From Triticum aestivum (Eukaryota > Streptophyta > Magnoliopsida > Poales > Poaceae): a DNA stretch of 64,000 nt. How positions within the stretch are numbered: the first letter of the stretch is position 1; the number at the start of each line of letters is the position of its first letter. The DNA lies in NCBI RefSeq assembly GCF_018294505.1, contig NC_057797.1, forward strand, positions 125,245,116 through 125,309,115, in the 5' to 3' direction. The translations under genes were made by a program, and so were the position numbers. Below the pieces are notes generated by a model, which did no database searches, was not told the DNA's origin, and worked only from the letters and a program-made list of their open reading frames with translations. Shown here piece after piece: positions 33,020 to 45,319 of this stretch.

Positions 33020-33767
33020 CTCCCAAATGATGTTGCTCCTATTACTCATTGTGATGATGATAATTGTCATACTATTGGTGTTGTCCATACCATTAATGAT
33101 GAGAGTGATTATGCTTATGATATAAAAAGGGCCAAGCTTGGGGATGCTATGTTTGATGAGAATGACATGTTTGAGAATGTATTTTCTGCAATTAATGTTT
33201 GCCCCAATCTTGGGGATGCTATTTTTAATGAAGATGATATTTTTAGTCTCTAAAGTTTCGATGAGCAAACTTATTATGATGATAGCATGCCTCCTATTTA
33301 TGATGATTATTGTGATGACACTTATGCTATAAAAAGTAGTGATGATTATATTTATAAAACTTGTCATGATTATGATTACCCTTTTTCTGAACTACTCTTT
33401 TAATGTGGAAACAATTTATAGTATTCTAGTTTCTTATGTGGAGAGTAGTACAATTTCTATGCTTGTGGATCATGAAAAGAATGATTTATGTGATGGTTAT
33501 ATTGTTGAATTCATTCATGATGATACTGAAAATTATTATGAGGGAGTAATATATGTTTGTAGGAATTGCAATAATATCAAGTTTCCTCTCTATGTGCTTG
33601 AAATCTTGAAGCTATGCTTGTTTTGCTTTCCTATGCTAGCCGATTCTTGTTCCCATAAGTTGTTTGCTCACAAAATCCCTATGCATAGGAAGTGGGTTAG
33701 ACTTGGATGTGCTAGTCATATTATTCATGATGCTCTCTTTATGTTTCAATTCTTATCTTTTATGTGA
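33020..33767 (+). pseudogene. Second conserved ORF of element 3, frame-shifted
   Basis: The frame read through 33134-33255 has two repeats of the peptide block [K/N]LGDA[M/I]F[D/N]E (33134 and 33206). It then stops near 33251-33253, and a different frame from 33339 to 33767 carries the conserved end (DGYIVEFIHDDTENYYEG, HKIPMHRKWVRLGC, HDALFMFQFLSFM). Elements 1 and 2 have the same order of blocks. The C-terminal signature is the most conserved part. No known domain was recognised. Confidence 0.5.
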
Positions 33768-33813
33768 GCATCATTGAAATCATCATGCCTAGCTAGGGGC
33801 GTTAAATGATAGC

Positions 33814-33834
33814 GCTTGTTGGGAGGCAACCCAA
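33814..33834 (+). other. Conserved hairpin after the ORF stop, element 3 copy
   Basis: GCTTGTTGGGAGGCAACCCAA, identical to 18994-19014 in element 2 and 47 bases after the ORF stop. Confidence 0.65.
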
Positions 33835-34431
33835 TTTTATTTTTGTTCTTTACTTTTTGTTCCTGTTTAGTAATAAATAAATCATCTATCCTATGTTATG
33901 ATTGTGTTTTTTATGTTTTAATTAGTGTTTGTGCCAAGTAAATCCTTTAGGATCTTCTTGGGTGATTGTTATTTGATCTTGCTATAAAAAAACAGAATGT
34001 ATGCGCTCATGAGAATAATTTTCATTTTTTACCAGAGAGCGATAAAATACCAATTGCAATTGCAGTAGATTAATAAACAAATTGCCTAGGACTTCCTAAT
34101 TTCTAAGGATTTTTATAGTTACAGAAGTATTTGAAACCTCCAGATTGCTACAGACTGTTCTGTTTTTGACAGATTCTGTTTTTCTATGTGTTGTTTGCTT
34201 ATTTTGATGAATCTATGAGTAGTATCGGAGGGTATGAACCATAGATAAGTTGGAATAGAGTAGATATCACACCAATATGAATTTAGAATGAGTTCACAAC
34301 AGTACCAAAGTGATGATTTATTTTCTTATACTAACGGAGCTTACAAGTTTTCTGTTAAGTTTTGCGTTGTGAAGTTTTCAAGTTTTGGGTAAAGATTCGA
34401 TGGACTATGGAATAAGGAGTGGAAAGAGCCT

Positions 34432-34517
34432 ATGCTTGGGGATGCCCAAGGCACCCCAAGGTAATATTCAAGGACAACCAAGAGCCTAAGCTTGGGGATG
34501 CCCCGGATGGCATCCCC
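34432..34517 (+). other. Double hairpin with polypurine-like motif, element 3 copy
   Basis: First hairpin: TTGGGGATGCC, loop CAA, GGCACCCCAA (34436-34459, one bulged A). Second: GGGGATGCC, loop CCGGAT, GGCATCCCC (34494-34517). Both strands of the second stem are intact. Confidence 0.75.
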
Positions 34518-36587
34518 TCTTTCGTCTTCGTTCATCAGTAATTTTACTTGGAGCTATATTTTAATTCACCACATGATATGTGTTTCGCTTGGAGCGTCAT
34601 TTTATTTTCTTTCGTTTTTCTTGCTGTTTTAATAATATCCCAAGATCTGAAATTATTAAATGTTAGAGAGTCTTCACATAGTTACATAATTATACAACTA
34701 CTCATTGATCTTCACTTATATCTTTTGGAGTAGTTTGTCATTTGCTCTAGTACTTCACTTATATCTTTTTAGAGCATGGCGGTAGTTTTATTTTGAAGAA
34801 ATTGTTGAACTCTCATGCTTCACTTGTATTATTTTGATAGTCTTAAACAACATGGTAATTTGCATTGGTTATGAAATTAGTCCTAATATGATGGGCATCC
34901 AAGATGGGTATAATAAAAACATTCATATAGAGTGCATTGAATACTATGAGAAGTTTGATACTTGATGATTGTTTTGAGATATGAAGATGGTTATATTAGA
35001 GTCATTCTAGTTGAGTAGTTGTGAATTTGAGAGATACTTGTGTTAAAGTTTGTGATTCTCGTAGCATGCACATATGGTGAACCGTTATGTGATGAAGTCG
35101 AAGCATGATTTATTTATTGATTGTCTTCCTTATGAGTGGCGGTCCGGGACGAGCGATGATCTTTTCCTACCAATCTACCCCCCTAGGAGCATGCGCGTAG
35201 TACTTCGTTTCGATAACTAATAGATTTTTGCAATAAGTATGTGAGTTCTTTATGACTAATGTTGAGTCCATGGATTATACGCACTCTCACCATTCCACCA
35301 TTGTCAGCCTCTCTTGTGCCGCGCAACTTTCGCTGGTACCATATCACCCACCATTACCTTCCTCAAAACAGCCACCATACCTACCTATTATGGCATTTCC
35401 ATAGCCATTCCAAGATATATTGCCATGCAACTTTTCACCGTTCCGTTTATTATGACACGCTCCATCATTGTCATACTGCTTTGCATGATCATGTAGTTGA
35501 CATCGTATTTGTGGCAAAGCCACCATTCATAATTCTTTCATACATGTCACTCATGAGTCATTGCACATCCCGGTACACCGCCGGAGGCATTCATATAGAG
35601 TCATATTTTGTTCTAAGTATCGAGTTGTAATTCTTGAGTTGTAAGTAAATAAAAATAAAAGTGTGATGGTCATCATTATTAGAGCATTGTCCCATGTGAG
35701 GAAAGGATGATGGAGATTATGATTCCCCCACAAGTCGGGATGAGACTCTGGACGAAAAATTAAAAAAAAGAGAAAAAAGACGCCATAAAAAAGAGAGGGC
35801 CCAAAAGACAAAAAATGAGAGAAAACGAGAGAAGGGGCAATGCTACTATTCTTTTACCACACTTGTGCTTCAAAGTAGCACCACGATCTTCATGATAGAG
35901 AGTATCCTATGTTGTCACTTTCATATACTAGTGGGAATCTTTCATTATATAACTTGGCTTGTATATTCCAATGATGGGCTTCCTCAAAATGCCCTAGGTC
36001 TTCGTGAACAAGCGAGTTGGATGCACACCCACTTAGTTTCTTTTTGAGCTTTCATACACTTATAGCTCTAGTGCATCCATTGCATGGCAATCCCTACTCA
36101 CTCACATTGATATCTATTGGTGGTCATATCCATAGCCCGTTGATACGCCTAGTTGATGTGAGACTATCTCTCCTTTTTGTCTTCTCCACAACCACCATTC
36201 TATTCCACCTATAGTGCTATGTCCATGGCTCACGCTCATGTATTGCGTGAAGATTGAAAAAGTTTGGGAACATCAAAAGTATGAAGCAATTGCTTGGCTT
36301 GTCATTGGGGTTGTGCATGATTTAAATATTTTGTGTGATGAAAATAGAGCATAGCCAGACTATATGATTTTGTAGAGATAGCTTTCTTTGGCCATGTTAT
36401 TTTGAGAAGACATGATTACTTTGTTAGTATGCTTGAAGTATTATTATTTTTATGTCAATATTAAACTTTTGTCTTGAATCTTTCGGATCTGAATATTCTT
36501 GCCACAATAAAGAGAATTAAATGGATAAATATGTTAGGTAGCATATCACATCAAAAATTCTGTTTTTATCGAGGACGAGCAGGAATT

Positions 36588-36601
36588 AAGCTTGGGGATG
36601 C
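36588..36601 (+). other. Polypurine tract of element 3
   Basis: AAGCTTGGGGATGC lies one base before the 3' LTR (36603). The same 14-mer precedes the 3' LTRs of element 2 (25971-25984) and, with one change, element 1 (30062-30075). Confidence 0.75.
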
Positions 36602-36602
36602 T

Positions 36603-38301
36603 TGATATGTCTCCAACGTATCTATAATTTTTTATTGTTCCATGCTATTATATTATCAACCTTGGATGTTTTATATGCATCTATATGCTATTTTATATGA
36701 TTATTGGGAATAACCTATTAACATAGAGCCTAGTGCCAGTTTCTGTTTTTTTCCTTGTTTTTGAGTATCGCAGAAAAGGAAAACTAAACGGAGTCCACTT
36801 GACCTGAAATTTCACGGAGATCATTTTTGGACCAGAAGAAGCCCAGGGAGTACCGGAGATGGGACAGAGGAGTCCCGAGGCCACCACGAGGGTGGGGGCG
36901 CGCCCTACCCCCCTGGGCGCGCCCCCTACCTCGTGGCCGCCTCGGGGACCCCCCTGACTTGTTCCCGACTCCAACACCTCTTATATATACCCAAACTTCC
37001 AGAAAGAAACCTATATGGGGAGTTCCACCGCCGCAAGACTCCGTAGCCACCGAAAACCAATCTAGACCCGTTCTGGCACCCTGCCGGAGGGGGGAATCCC
37101 TCTCCGATGGCCATCTTCATCATCCCGACGCTCTCCATGACGAGGAGGGAGTAGTTCACCCTCGGGGCTGAGGGTATGTACCAGTAGCTATGTGTTTGAT
37201 CTTCTCTCTCTCTCTCTCTCTCGTGTTCTTGATTCGGCACGATCTTGATGTATCGCGAGCTTTGCTATTGTAGTTGGATCTTATGATGTTTCTCCCCCTC
37301 TACTCTCTTGTGATAGATTGATTTTTCCCTTTGAAGTTATCTTATCGGATTGAGTCTTTAAGGATTTGAGAACACTTGATGTATGTCTTGCATGTGCTTA
37401 TCTGTGGTGACAATGGGATATCACGTGATCCACTTGATGTATGTTTTGGTGATCAACTTGCGAGTTCCGTGACCTCGTGAACTTATGCATAGGGGTTGGC
37501 ACACGTTTTCGTCTTGACTCTCCGGTAGAAACTTTGGGGCACTCTTTGAAGTTCTTTGTGTTGGTTGAATAGATGGATCTGAGATTGTGTGATGCATATC
37601 GTATAATCATACCCACGGATACTTGAGGTGACATTGGAGTATCTAGGTGACATTAGGGTTTTGGTTGATTTGTGTCTTTAAGGTGTTATTCTAGTACGAA
37701 CTCTAGGATAGATTGAACGGAAAGAATAGCTTCGTGTTATTTTGCTACGGACTCTTGAATAGATCGATCAGAAAGGATAACTTTGAGGTGGTTTCATACC
37801 CTACAATAATCTCTTCGTTTGTTCTCTGCTATTAGTGACTTTGGAATGACTCTTTGTTACATGTTGAGGGATAGTTATGTGATCCAATTATGTTATTATT
37901 GTTGAGAGAACTTGCACTAGTGAAAGTATGAACCCTAGGCCTTGTTTCCTAGCATTGCAATACCGTCGATGCTCACTTTTATCATTAGTTACCTTGCTGT
38001 TTTTATATTTTCAGATTATAAAAACCTATATCTACCATCCATATTGCACTTGCATCACCATCTCTTCGCCGAACTAGTGCACCTATACAATTTACCATTG
38101 TATTGGGTGTGTTGGGGACACAAGAGACTCTTTGTTATTTGGTTGCAGGGTTGTTTGGGGGAGACCATCTTCATCCTACACCTCCCACGGATTGATAAAC
38201 CTTAGGTCATCCACTTGAGGGAAATTTGCTACTGTCCTACAAACCTCTGCACTTGGAGGCCCAACAACGTCTACAAGAACAAGGTTGTGTAGTAGACATC
38301 A
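36603..38301 (+). repeat. Element 3, 3' LTR
   Basis: TGATATGTCTCCAACGTATC...GTAGTAGACATCA, followed by TSD CCAGG. A (TC)n tract of about 20 bp lies at 37203-37222, longer than in the 5' LTR. Confidence 0.85.
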
Positions 38302-39553
38302 CCAGGGTGCTAGCGGCGAGCTTGTGGGCCCCTCAAGCACCCCCTTGACGCGAGATGGATGCCAAAAATTCCTATTAATATCCAAACCCCCAGAAAGAAC
38401 CCTAGATTAGAAGTTCCACCACCGGAAGCCTCTATAGATAGGAAAACTCAATCGGGAGCCCGTTCCAGCACCCTGCCGGAGGGGGCAATCATCACCAGAG
38501 GCCATCTTCATCATCCCGACAGCCACCATGATGAGGAGGGAGTAGTTCACCCTTGGGGCTAGGGGTATGTGCCAGTAGCTATCTATTTGATCTCTCTCTC
38601 TCATGTTCTTGATTTGGCACGATTTTGATGTACCGTGAGCTTTGTTAATATAGTTGGATCTTATGGTGTTCTTCCCTCTCTACCTTCTTGTGATGAATTG
38701 AGTTTTACCTTTGAGATCTCGTTGTTAACGATTGAATACTTTTAAGGATCTGAGAACGCTTGATGTATGTCTTGTGTATGAATACCCGTGGTGACAATGG
38801 GGTATCATATTGATTCACTTGATGTATGTTTTGGCACTCAACTCACGGATTCCCAAGGTGAATTGGGGTAATCTATGCATAGGGGTTAATGCACGTTTTC
38901 GTCCTATGTTCTCGGATAGAAACTTTGGAGTGTTTCTTTATTGCATGTTGAGGGATTTTTATATGATCCAATTATGTTTTCATTGTTGAGAGATCTTGCA
39001 CTAGTGAAAGTATGAACCCTAGGCCTTGTTTCTAAACATTGCAATACCGTCTGTGCTCCGTTTTACTACTTGTTACTAATGTCTACTACACAACTTGTTC
39101 CAGTAGACTCGTGTTGGGCCTCCAAGTGCAGAGGTTTGTAGGATAGTAGCAAATTTCCCTCAAGTGGATGACTCAATCCGTGGGAGGCATAGGATAAAGA
39201 TTGTCTCTCTCAAACAACCATGCAACCAAATAATTAAAAGTCTCTTGTGTCCCCAACACACCAAATACAATGGTAAATTGTATAGGTGCACTAGTTCGGT
39301 GAAGAGATGGTGATACAAGTGTTGTAATGATATTAGATATTGCCTTTTGTAACAGGAACAATAAAAAACATCACATCAAGGTAGCAAGTAACAAAAGTAA
39401 GCACAAACGGTATTGCAATGCTTGAAAATGAGATCTAGGGTCTGTATTTTCACTACTGCAATCTCTCAATAATCCTAATATAATTGGATCATAGAACCAT
39501 CCCTCAACGTGCGAAGAAGAATCACTCCAAATTTCTTATCTAGCGGAGAACAT

Positions 39554-41300
39554 TGTTGGGGAACGTAGTAATTTCAAAAAAATTTCCTACGCACACGCAA
39601 GATCATGGTGATGCATAGCAACGAGAGGGGAGAGTGTTGTCTACGTACCCTCGTAGACCAGAAGCGGAAGCGTTAGCACAACGCGGTTGATGTAGTCGTA
39701 CGTCTTCACGGCCCGACCGATCAAGCACCGAAACTACGACACCTCCGAGTTCTAGCACACGTTCAGCTCGATGACGATCCCCGGACTCCGATCCAGCAAA
39801 GTGTCGGGGAAGAGTTCCGTCAGCACGACGGTGTGGTGACGATCTTGATGTTATACCGTCGCAGGGCTTCGCCTAAGCACCGCTACAATATTATCGAGGA
39901 TTATGGTGGAGGGGGCACCACATACGGCTAAGAGAACAATCACGAAGATCAACTTGTGTGTCTAGAGGTGCCCCCCTGCCCCTGTATATAAAGGAGCAAG
40001 GGGGGAGGCCGGCCGGCCCTTGAGGCGCGCCAAGGAGGGGGGAGTCCTCCTCCTAGTAGGAGTAGGACTCCCCTTTCCTAGTCCAACTAGGAAGAGGGAA
40101 GGGGGAAGGAAAGAGAGGGAGAGGGAGAGGGAAAGAGGGGCCGCGCCCCCTCCCCTAGTCCAATTCGGACTCCCCATAGGAGGGGGGGCGCCACCTCCTG
40201 GGCTGCTGCCCTCTCTCTCCCCTCAGGCCCACTAAGGCCCAATACTTCCACGGGGGGTTCCGGTAACCCCTCCGGCACTCCGGTTTTCTCCAAAATCACC
40301 CGAAACACTTCCAGTGTCCGAATATAGCCGTCCAATATATCGATCTTTATGTCTCGACCATTTCGAGACTCCTCGTCATGTCCATAATCATATCTGGGAC
40401 TCCGAACAACCTTCGGTACATCAAAATATATAAACTCATAATGAAACTATCATCGTAACATTAAGCGTGCGGACCCTACGGGTTCGAGAACAATGTAGAC
40501 ATGACCGAGACACGTCTCCGGTCAATAACCAATAGCAGAACCTGGATGCTCATATTGGCTCCCACATATTCTACGAAGATCTTTTATCGGTCAGACCGCA
40601 TAACAACATACGTTGTTCCCTTTGTCATCGGTATGTTGCTTACCTGAGATTTGATCGTCGGTATCTCAATACCTAGTTCAATCTCGTTACCGGCAAGTAT
40701 CTTTACTCCTTCCGTAATACATCATACTGCAACTAAGTCATTAGTTGCAATGCTTGCAAGGCTTATGTGATGTGCATTACCGAGAGGGCCCAGAGATACC
40801 TCTCCGACAATCGGAGTGACAAATCCTAATCTTGAAATACGCCAACACAACAAGTACCTTCAGAGACACATGTAGAGCACCTTTATAATCACCCAGTTAC
40901 GTTGTGACATTTGGTAGCACACAAAGTGTTCCTCCAGTAAACGGGAGTTGCATAATCTCATAGTCATAGGAACATGTATAAGTCATGAAGAAAGCAATAG
41001 CAACAAACTAAACGATCAAGTGCTAAGCTAACGAAATGGGTCAAGTCAATCACATCATTCTCCTAATGATGTGATCCCATTAATCAAATGACAACTCATG
41101 TATATGGTTAGGAAACATAACCATCTTTGATCAACGAGCTAGTCAAGTAGAGGCATACTAGTGACACTATGTTTGTCTATGTATTCACACATGTATTATG
41201 TTTTCGGTTAATACAATTCTAGCATGAATAATAAACATTTATCATGATATAAGGAAATGAATAATAAATTTATTATTGCCTCTAGGGCATATTTCCTTCA
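39554..41300 (-). repeat. Copia 3' LTR
   Basis: On the plus strand TGTTGGGGAACGTAG...GGGCATATTTCCTTCA, 1747 bp. Minus-strand TATA box TTTATATA at 39985-39992. A purine-rich tract at 40091-40139 (plus strand) is shared with the other LTR. Confidence 0.92.
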
Positions 41301-41311
41301 GTCTCCCACTT
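41301..41311 (-). other. Copia polypurine tract
   Basis: On the minus strand AAGTGGGAGAC abuts the 3' LTR, as expected for the plus-strand primer. Confidence 0.8.
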
Positions 41312-41333
41312 GCACTAGAGTCAATAATCTAGA

Positions 41334-42926
41334 TTACACAGTAATGATTCTAACACCCATGGAGCCTTGGTGCTGATCATGTTTTGATCGTGGAAGAGGC
41401 TTAGTCGGCGAGTCTGCAACATTTAGATCCGTATGTATCTTGCAAATTTCTATGTCTCCCACTTGGACTAAATCCCGAATGGAATTGAAGTGTCTTTTGA
41501 TGTGCTTGCTTCTCTTGTGAAATCTGGATTCCTTTGCCAAGGCAATTGCACCAGTATTGTCACAAAAGATTTTCTTTGGACCCGATGCACTAGGTATGAC
41601 ACCTAGATCGGATATGAGCTCCTTCATCCATACTCCTTCATTTGTTGCCTCCGAAGCAGCTATGTACTCTGCTTCACATGTAGATCCCGCCACGACGCTT
41701 TGTTTAGAACTGCACCAACTGACAGCTCCACCGTTCAATAAAAACACGTATCCGGTTTGCGATTTAGAATCCTCCAGATCAGTGTCAAAGCTTGCATCAA
41801 CGTAACCATTTACGATGAGCTCTTTTTCACCTCCATATATGAGAAACATATCCTTAGTCCTTTTCAGGTATTTCAGGATGTTCTTGACCGCTATCCAGTG
41901 ATCCACTCCTGGATTACTTTGGTACCTCCTTGCTAGACTTATAGCAAGGCACACATCAGGTCTGGTACACAGCATTGCATACATGATAGAGCCTATGGCT
42001 GAAGCATAGGGAACATCTTTCATTTTCTCTCTATCTTCTGCGGTGGTCGGACATTGAGTCTTACTCAATTTCACACCTTGTGACACAGGCAAGAACCCTT
42101 TCTTTGCTTGATCCATTTTGAACTTCTTCAAAACCTTGTCAAGGTATGTGCTTTGTGAAAGTCCAATTAAGCGTCTTGATCTATATCTATAGATCTTAAT
42201 GCCCAATATGTAAGCAGCTTCACCGAGGTCTTTCATTGAAAAACTCTTATTCAAGTATCCCTTTATGCTATTCAGAAATTCTATATCATTTCCAATCAAT
42301 AATATGTCATCCACATATAATATCAGAAATGCTACAGAGCTCCCACTCACTTTCTTGTAAATACAGACTTCTCCAAAAGTCTGTACAAAACAAAATGCTT
42401 TGACCACACTATCAAAGCATTTATTCCAACTCCGAGAGGCTTGCACCAGTCCATAAATGGATCGCTGGAGCTTGCACACTTTGTTAGCTCCCTTTGGATC
42501 GACAAAACCTTCCGGCTGCATCATATACAACTCTTCTTCCAGAAATCCATTCAGGAATGCAGTTTTGACATCCATCTGCCAAATTTCATAATCATAAAAT
42601 GTGGCAATTGCTAACATGATTCAGACAGACTTAAGCATCGCTACGGGTGAGAAAGTCTCATCGTAGTCAACCCCTTGAACTTGTCGAAAACCTTTCGCAA
42701 CAAGTCAAGCTTTGTAGACAGTAACATTACCGTCAGCGTCAGTCTTCTTCTTGAAGATCCATTTATTCTCTATGGCTTGCCGATCATCGGGCAAGTCAAC
42801 CAAAGTCCACACTTTGTTCTCATACATGTATCCCATCTCAGATTTCATGGCCTCGAGCCATTTTGCGGAATCTGGGCTCACCATCACTTCTTCATAGTTC
42901 GTAGGTTCATCATGGTCAAGTAACAT
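41334..42926 (-). pseudogene. Copia reverse transcriptase-RNase H, two in-frame stops
   Basis: The minus-strand frame from 42926 begins in the N-terminal RT region (WLEAMKSEMGYMYENKVWTL, NKWIFKKK). It has stops at about 42706 and 42620, both TGA where related copies have Arg, as expected from C-to-T change at CGA. From 42617 it is open for 427 residues: MDVKTAFLNGFLEEELY, SIYGLVQASRSW, the catalytic YVDD box (LYVDDILLIGND), then the RNase H region with SQTGYVF, CEAEYIAASEA, DNTGAIALA and KHIKRHFNSIRD. The final residues lie next to the polypurine tract. Confidence 0.92.
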
Positions 42927-42977
42927 GACTTCCAGAACAGGATTACCGTACCACTCTGGTGCGGATCTTACTCTGGT

Positions 42978-44390
42978 TCATCTACAAGGTTCGGTAGTAA
43001 CTTGTTCTGAAGTTTCATGATCATCATCATTAGCTTCCTCACTAATTGGCGTAGGTGTCACAGGAACCGGTTTCTGTGATGAACTACTTTCCAATAAGGG
43101 AGCAGGTACAGTTACCTCATCAAGTTCAACTTTCCTCCCACTCACTTCTTTCGAGAGAAACTCCTTCTCTAGAAAAACTCCGAATTTAGCAACAAAAGTC
43201 TTGGCTTCGGATCTATGATAGAAGGTGTACCCAACAGTCTCCTTTGGGTATCCTATGAAGACACATTTCTCCGATTTGGGTTCGAGCTTATCAGGTTGAA
43301 GCTTTTTCACATAAGCATAGCAGCCCCAAACTTTCAGAAACGACAACTTTGGTTTCTTGCCAAACCACAGTTCATAAGGTGGCGTCTCAACGGATTTCGA
43401 TGGTGTCCTATTTAACGTGAATGTAGCCGTCTCTAAAGCATAACCCCAAAATGATAACGATAAATCAGTAAGAGACATTCTAGATCGCACCATATCTAAT
43501 AAAGTACGATTACGACGTTCGGACACACCATTACGCTGTGGTGTTCCGGGTGGCATGAGTTGCGAAACTATTCCGTATTGTTTCAAATGTAGACCAAACT
43601 CGTAACTCAAATATTCTCCTCCACGATCAGATCGTAGAAACTTTATTTTCTTGTTATGATGATTTTCAACTTCACTCTGAAATTCTTTGAACTTTTCAAA
43701 TGTTTCATACTTATGTTTCATTAAGTAGATATACCCATATCTGCTTAAATCATCTGTGAAGGTGAGAAAATAACGACATCCGCCACGAGCCTCAACATTC
43801 ATTGGACCACATACATCTGTATGTATGATTTCCAACAAATCCGTTGCTCTCTCCATAGTACCGGAGAACGGCGTTTTAGTCATCTTACCCATCAGGCATG
43901 GTTCACAAGTACCAAGTGATTCATAATCAAGTGGTTCCAAAAGTCCATCAGTATGGAGTTTCTTCATGCGCTTTATACTGATATGACCTAAACGGCAGTG
44001 CCACAAATAAGTTGCACTATCATTATCAACTCTGCTTATTTTGATTTCAACATTATGAATATGTGTATCACTACTATCGAGATTCATCAAAAATAGACCA
44101 CTCTTCAAGGGTGCATGACCATAAAAGATATTACTCATATAAATAGAGCAACCATTATTCTTTAATTTAAATGAATAACCGTCTCGCATCAAACAAGATC
44201 CAGATATAATGTTCATGCTCAACGCTGGCACCAAATAACAATTATTTAGGTCTAATACTAATCCCGAAGGTAGATGTAGAGGTAGCGTGCCGACTGCGAT
44301 CACATCGACTTTGGAACCATTTCCCACGCGCATTGTCACCTCGTCCTTAGCCAATCTTCGCTTGATCGTAGCCCCTGTTTCGAGTTGCAA
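42978..44390 (-). pseudogene. Copia pre-integrase and integrase
   Basis: 470 codons open. After the protease C-terminal part come the HHCC zinc-binding region (WHCRLGH...CEPCLMGK), the core with HTDVCGPM (first Asp), FLRSDRGGEYLS (second Asp) and TPQRNGVSERRNRTL (Glu), then the conserved WGYALETATF and GCYAYVKK...FIGYP. The three catalytic acidic residues are present. The frame ends in a TGA at about 42978 that separates it from the RT frame, and it is offset from gag by a frame shift near 44370-44395. Confidence 0.92.
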
Positions 44391-45319
44391 ATGTTAGCAA
44401 CAGAACCAGTATTAAATACCCGGGTGCTACTGCGAGCATTAGTAAGGTACACATCAATAACATGTATATCACATATACCTTTGTTCACTTTGCCATCCTT
44501 CTTATTCGCCAAATACATGGGGCAGTTCCGCTTCCAGTGACCAGTCTGCTTGCAGTAGAAGCACTCAGTTTCAGGCTTAGGTCCAGACTTGGGTTTCTTC
44601 TCCTGAGCACCAACTTGCTTGTTGTTCTTCTTGAAGTTCCCCTTCGTCTTCCCTTTGCCCTTTTTCTTGAAACTGGTGGTCTTATTGACCATCAACACTT
44701 GATGCTCCTTCTTGATTTCTACCTCCGCGGCTTTTAGCATTGCGAAGAGCTCAGGAATAGTCTTATTCATCCCTTGCATATTATAGTTCATCACGAAGCT
44801 TTTGTAGCTTGGTGGCAGTGATTGAAGAACTCTGTCAATGACACTATCAACAGGAAGATTAACCCCCAGTTGAGTCAAGTGATTATGATACCCAGACATT
44901 TTGAGTATATGTTCACTGACAGAACTATTCTCCTCCATCTTGCAGCTATAGAACTTATTGGAGACTTCATATCTCTCAATCTGGGCATTTGCTTGAAATA
45001 TTAACTTCAACTCCTGGAACATCTCATATGCTCCATGACGTTCAAAACATCGTTGAAGACCCGGTTCTAAGCCGTAAAGCATGGCACACTGAACTATCGA
45101 GTAGTCATCAGCTTTGCTCTGCCAGACGTTCATAACATCTGGTGTTGCTCCTGCAGCAGGCTTGGCACTTAGCGGTGCTTCCAGGATGTAATTCTTCTGT
45201 GCAGCAATGAGGATAATCCTCAAGTTATGGACCCAGTCCATGTAATTGCTACCATCATCTTTCAACTTTGCTTTCTCAAGGAACGCATTAAAATACAATG
45301 GAACAACAGCACGAGCCAT
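44336..45319 (-). pseudogene. Copia gag and protease start
   Basis: ATG 45319 (MARAVVPLYFNAFLEK) opens 327 residues. The Gag (UBN2-type) region spans about 20-205, including GSNYMDWVHNLR and MEENSSVSEHILKMSGYHNHL. A basic Lys-rich linker and a zinc knuckle follow at residues 253-266 (CFYCKQTGHWKRNC). The protease motif reads VFNTGSVANICNS, with Asn303 where the catalytic Asp of DTGS is expected. The frame then runs off by a frame shift near 44370-44395. Asn at the catalytic position should abolish protease activity. Confidence 0.9.

Larger units (their letters stand above)
30356..38301 (+). mobile_element. Element 3: non-autonomous Gypsy-type LTR element with perfect 5-bp TSD
   Basis: 5' LTR 30356-32043 and 3' LTR 36603-38301 (about 1.69 kb each) both end GTAGTAGACATCA. 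CCAGG flanks both sides (30351-30355, 38302-38306). The primer-binding site is at 32055-32071, 11 bases after the LTR. The interior of 4.56 kb contains a gag-like ORF with a CCHC knuckle, a second conserved ORF in pieces, the two hairpins, and a polypurine tract at 36588-36601. There is no pol gene. The LTRs differ by several percent in the part compared by eye. It sits in the 3' LTR of the related element 1. Confidence 0.85.
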
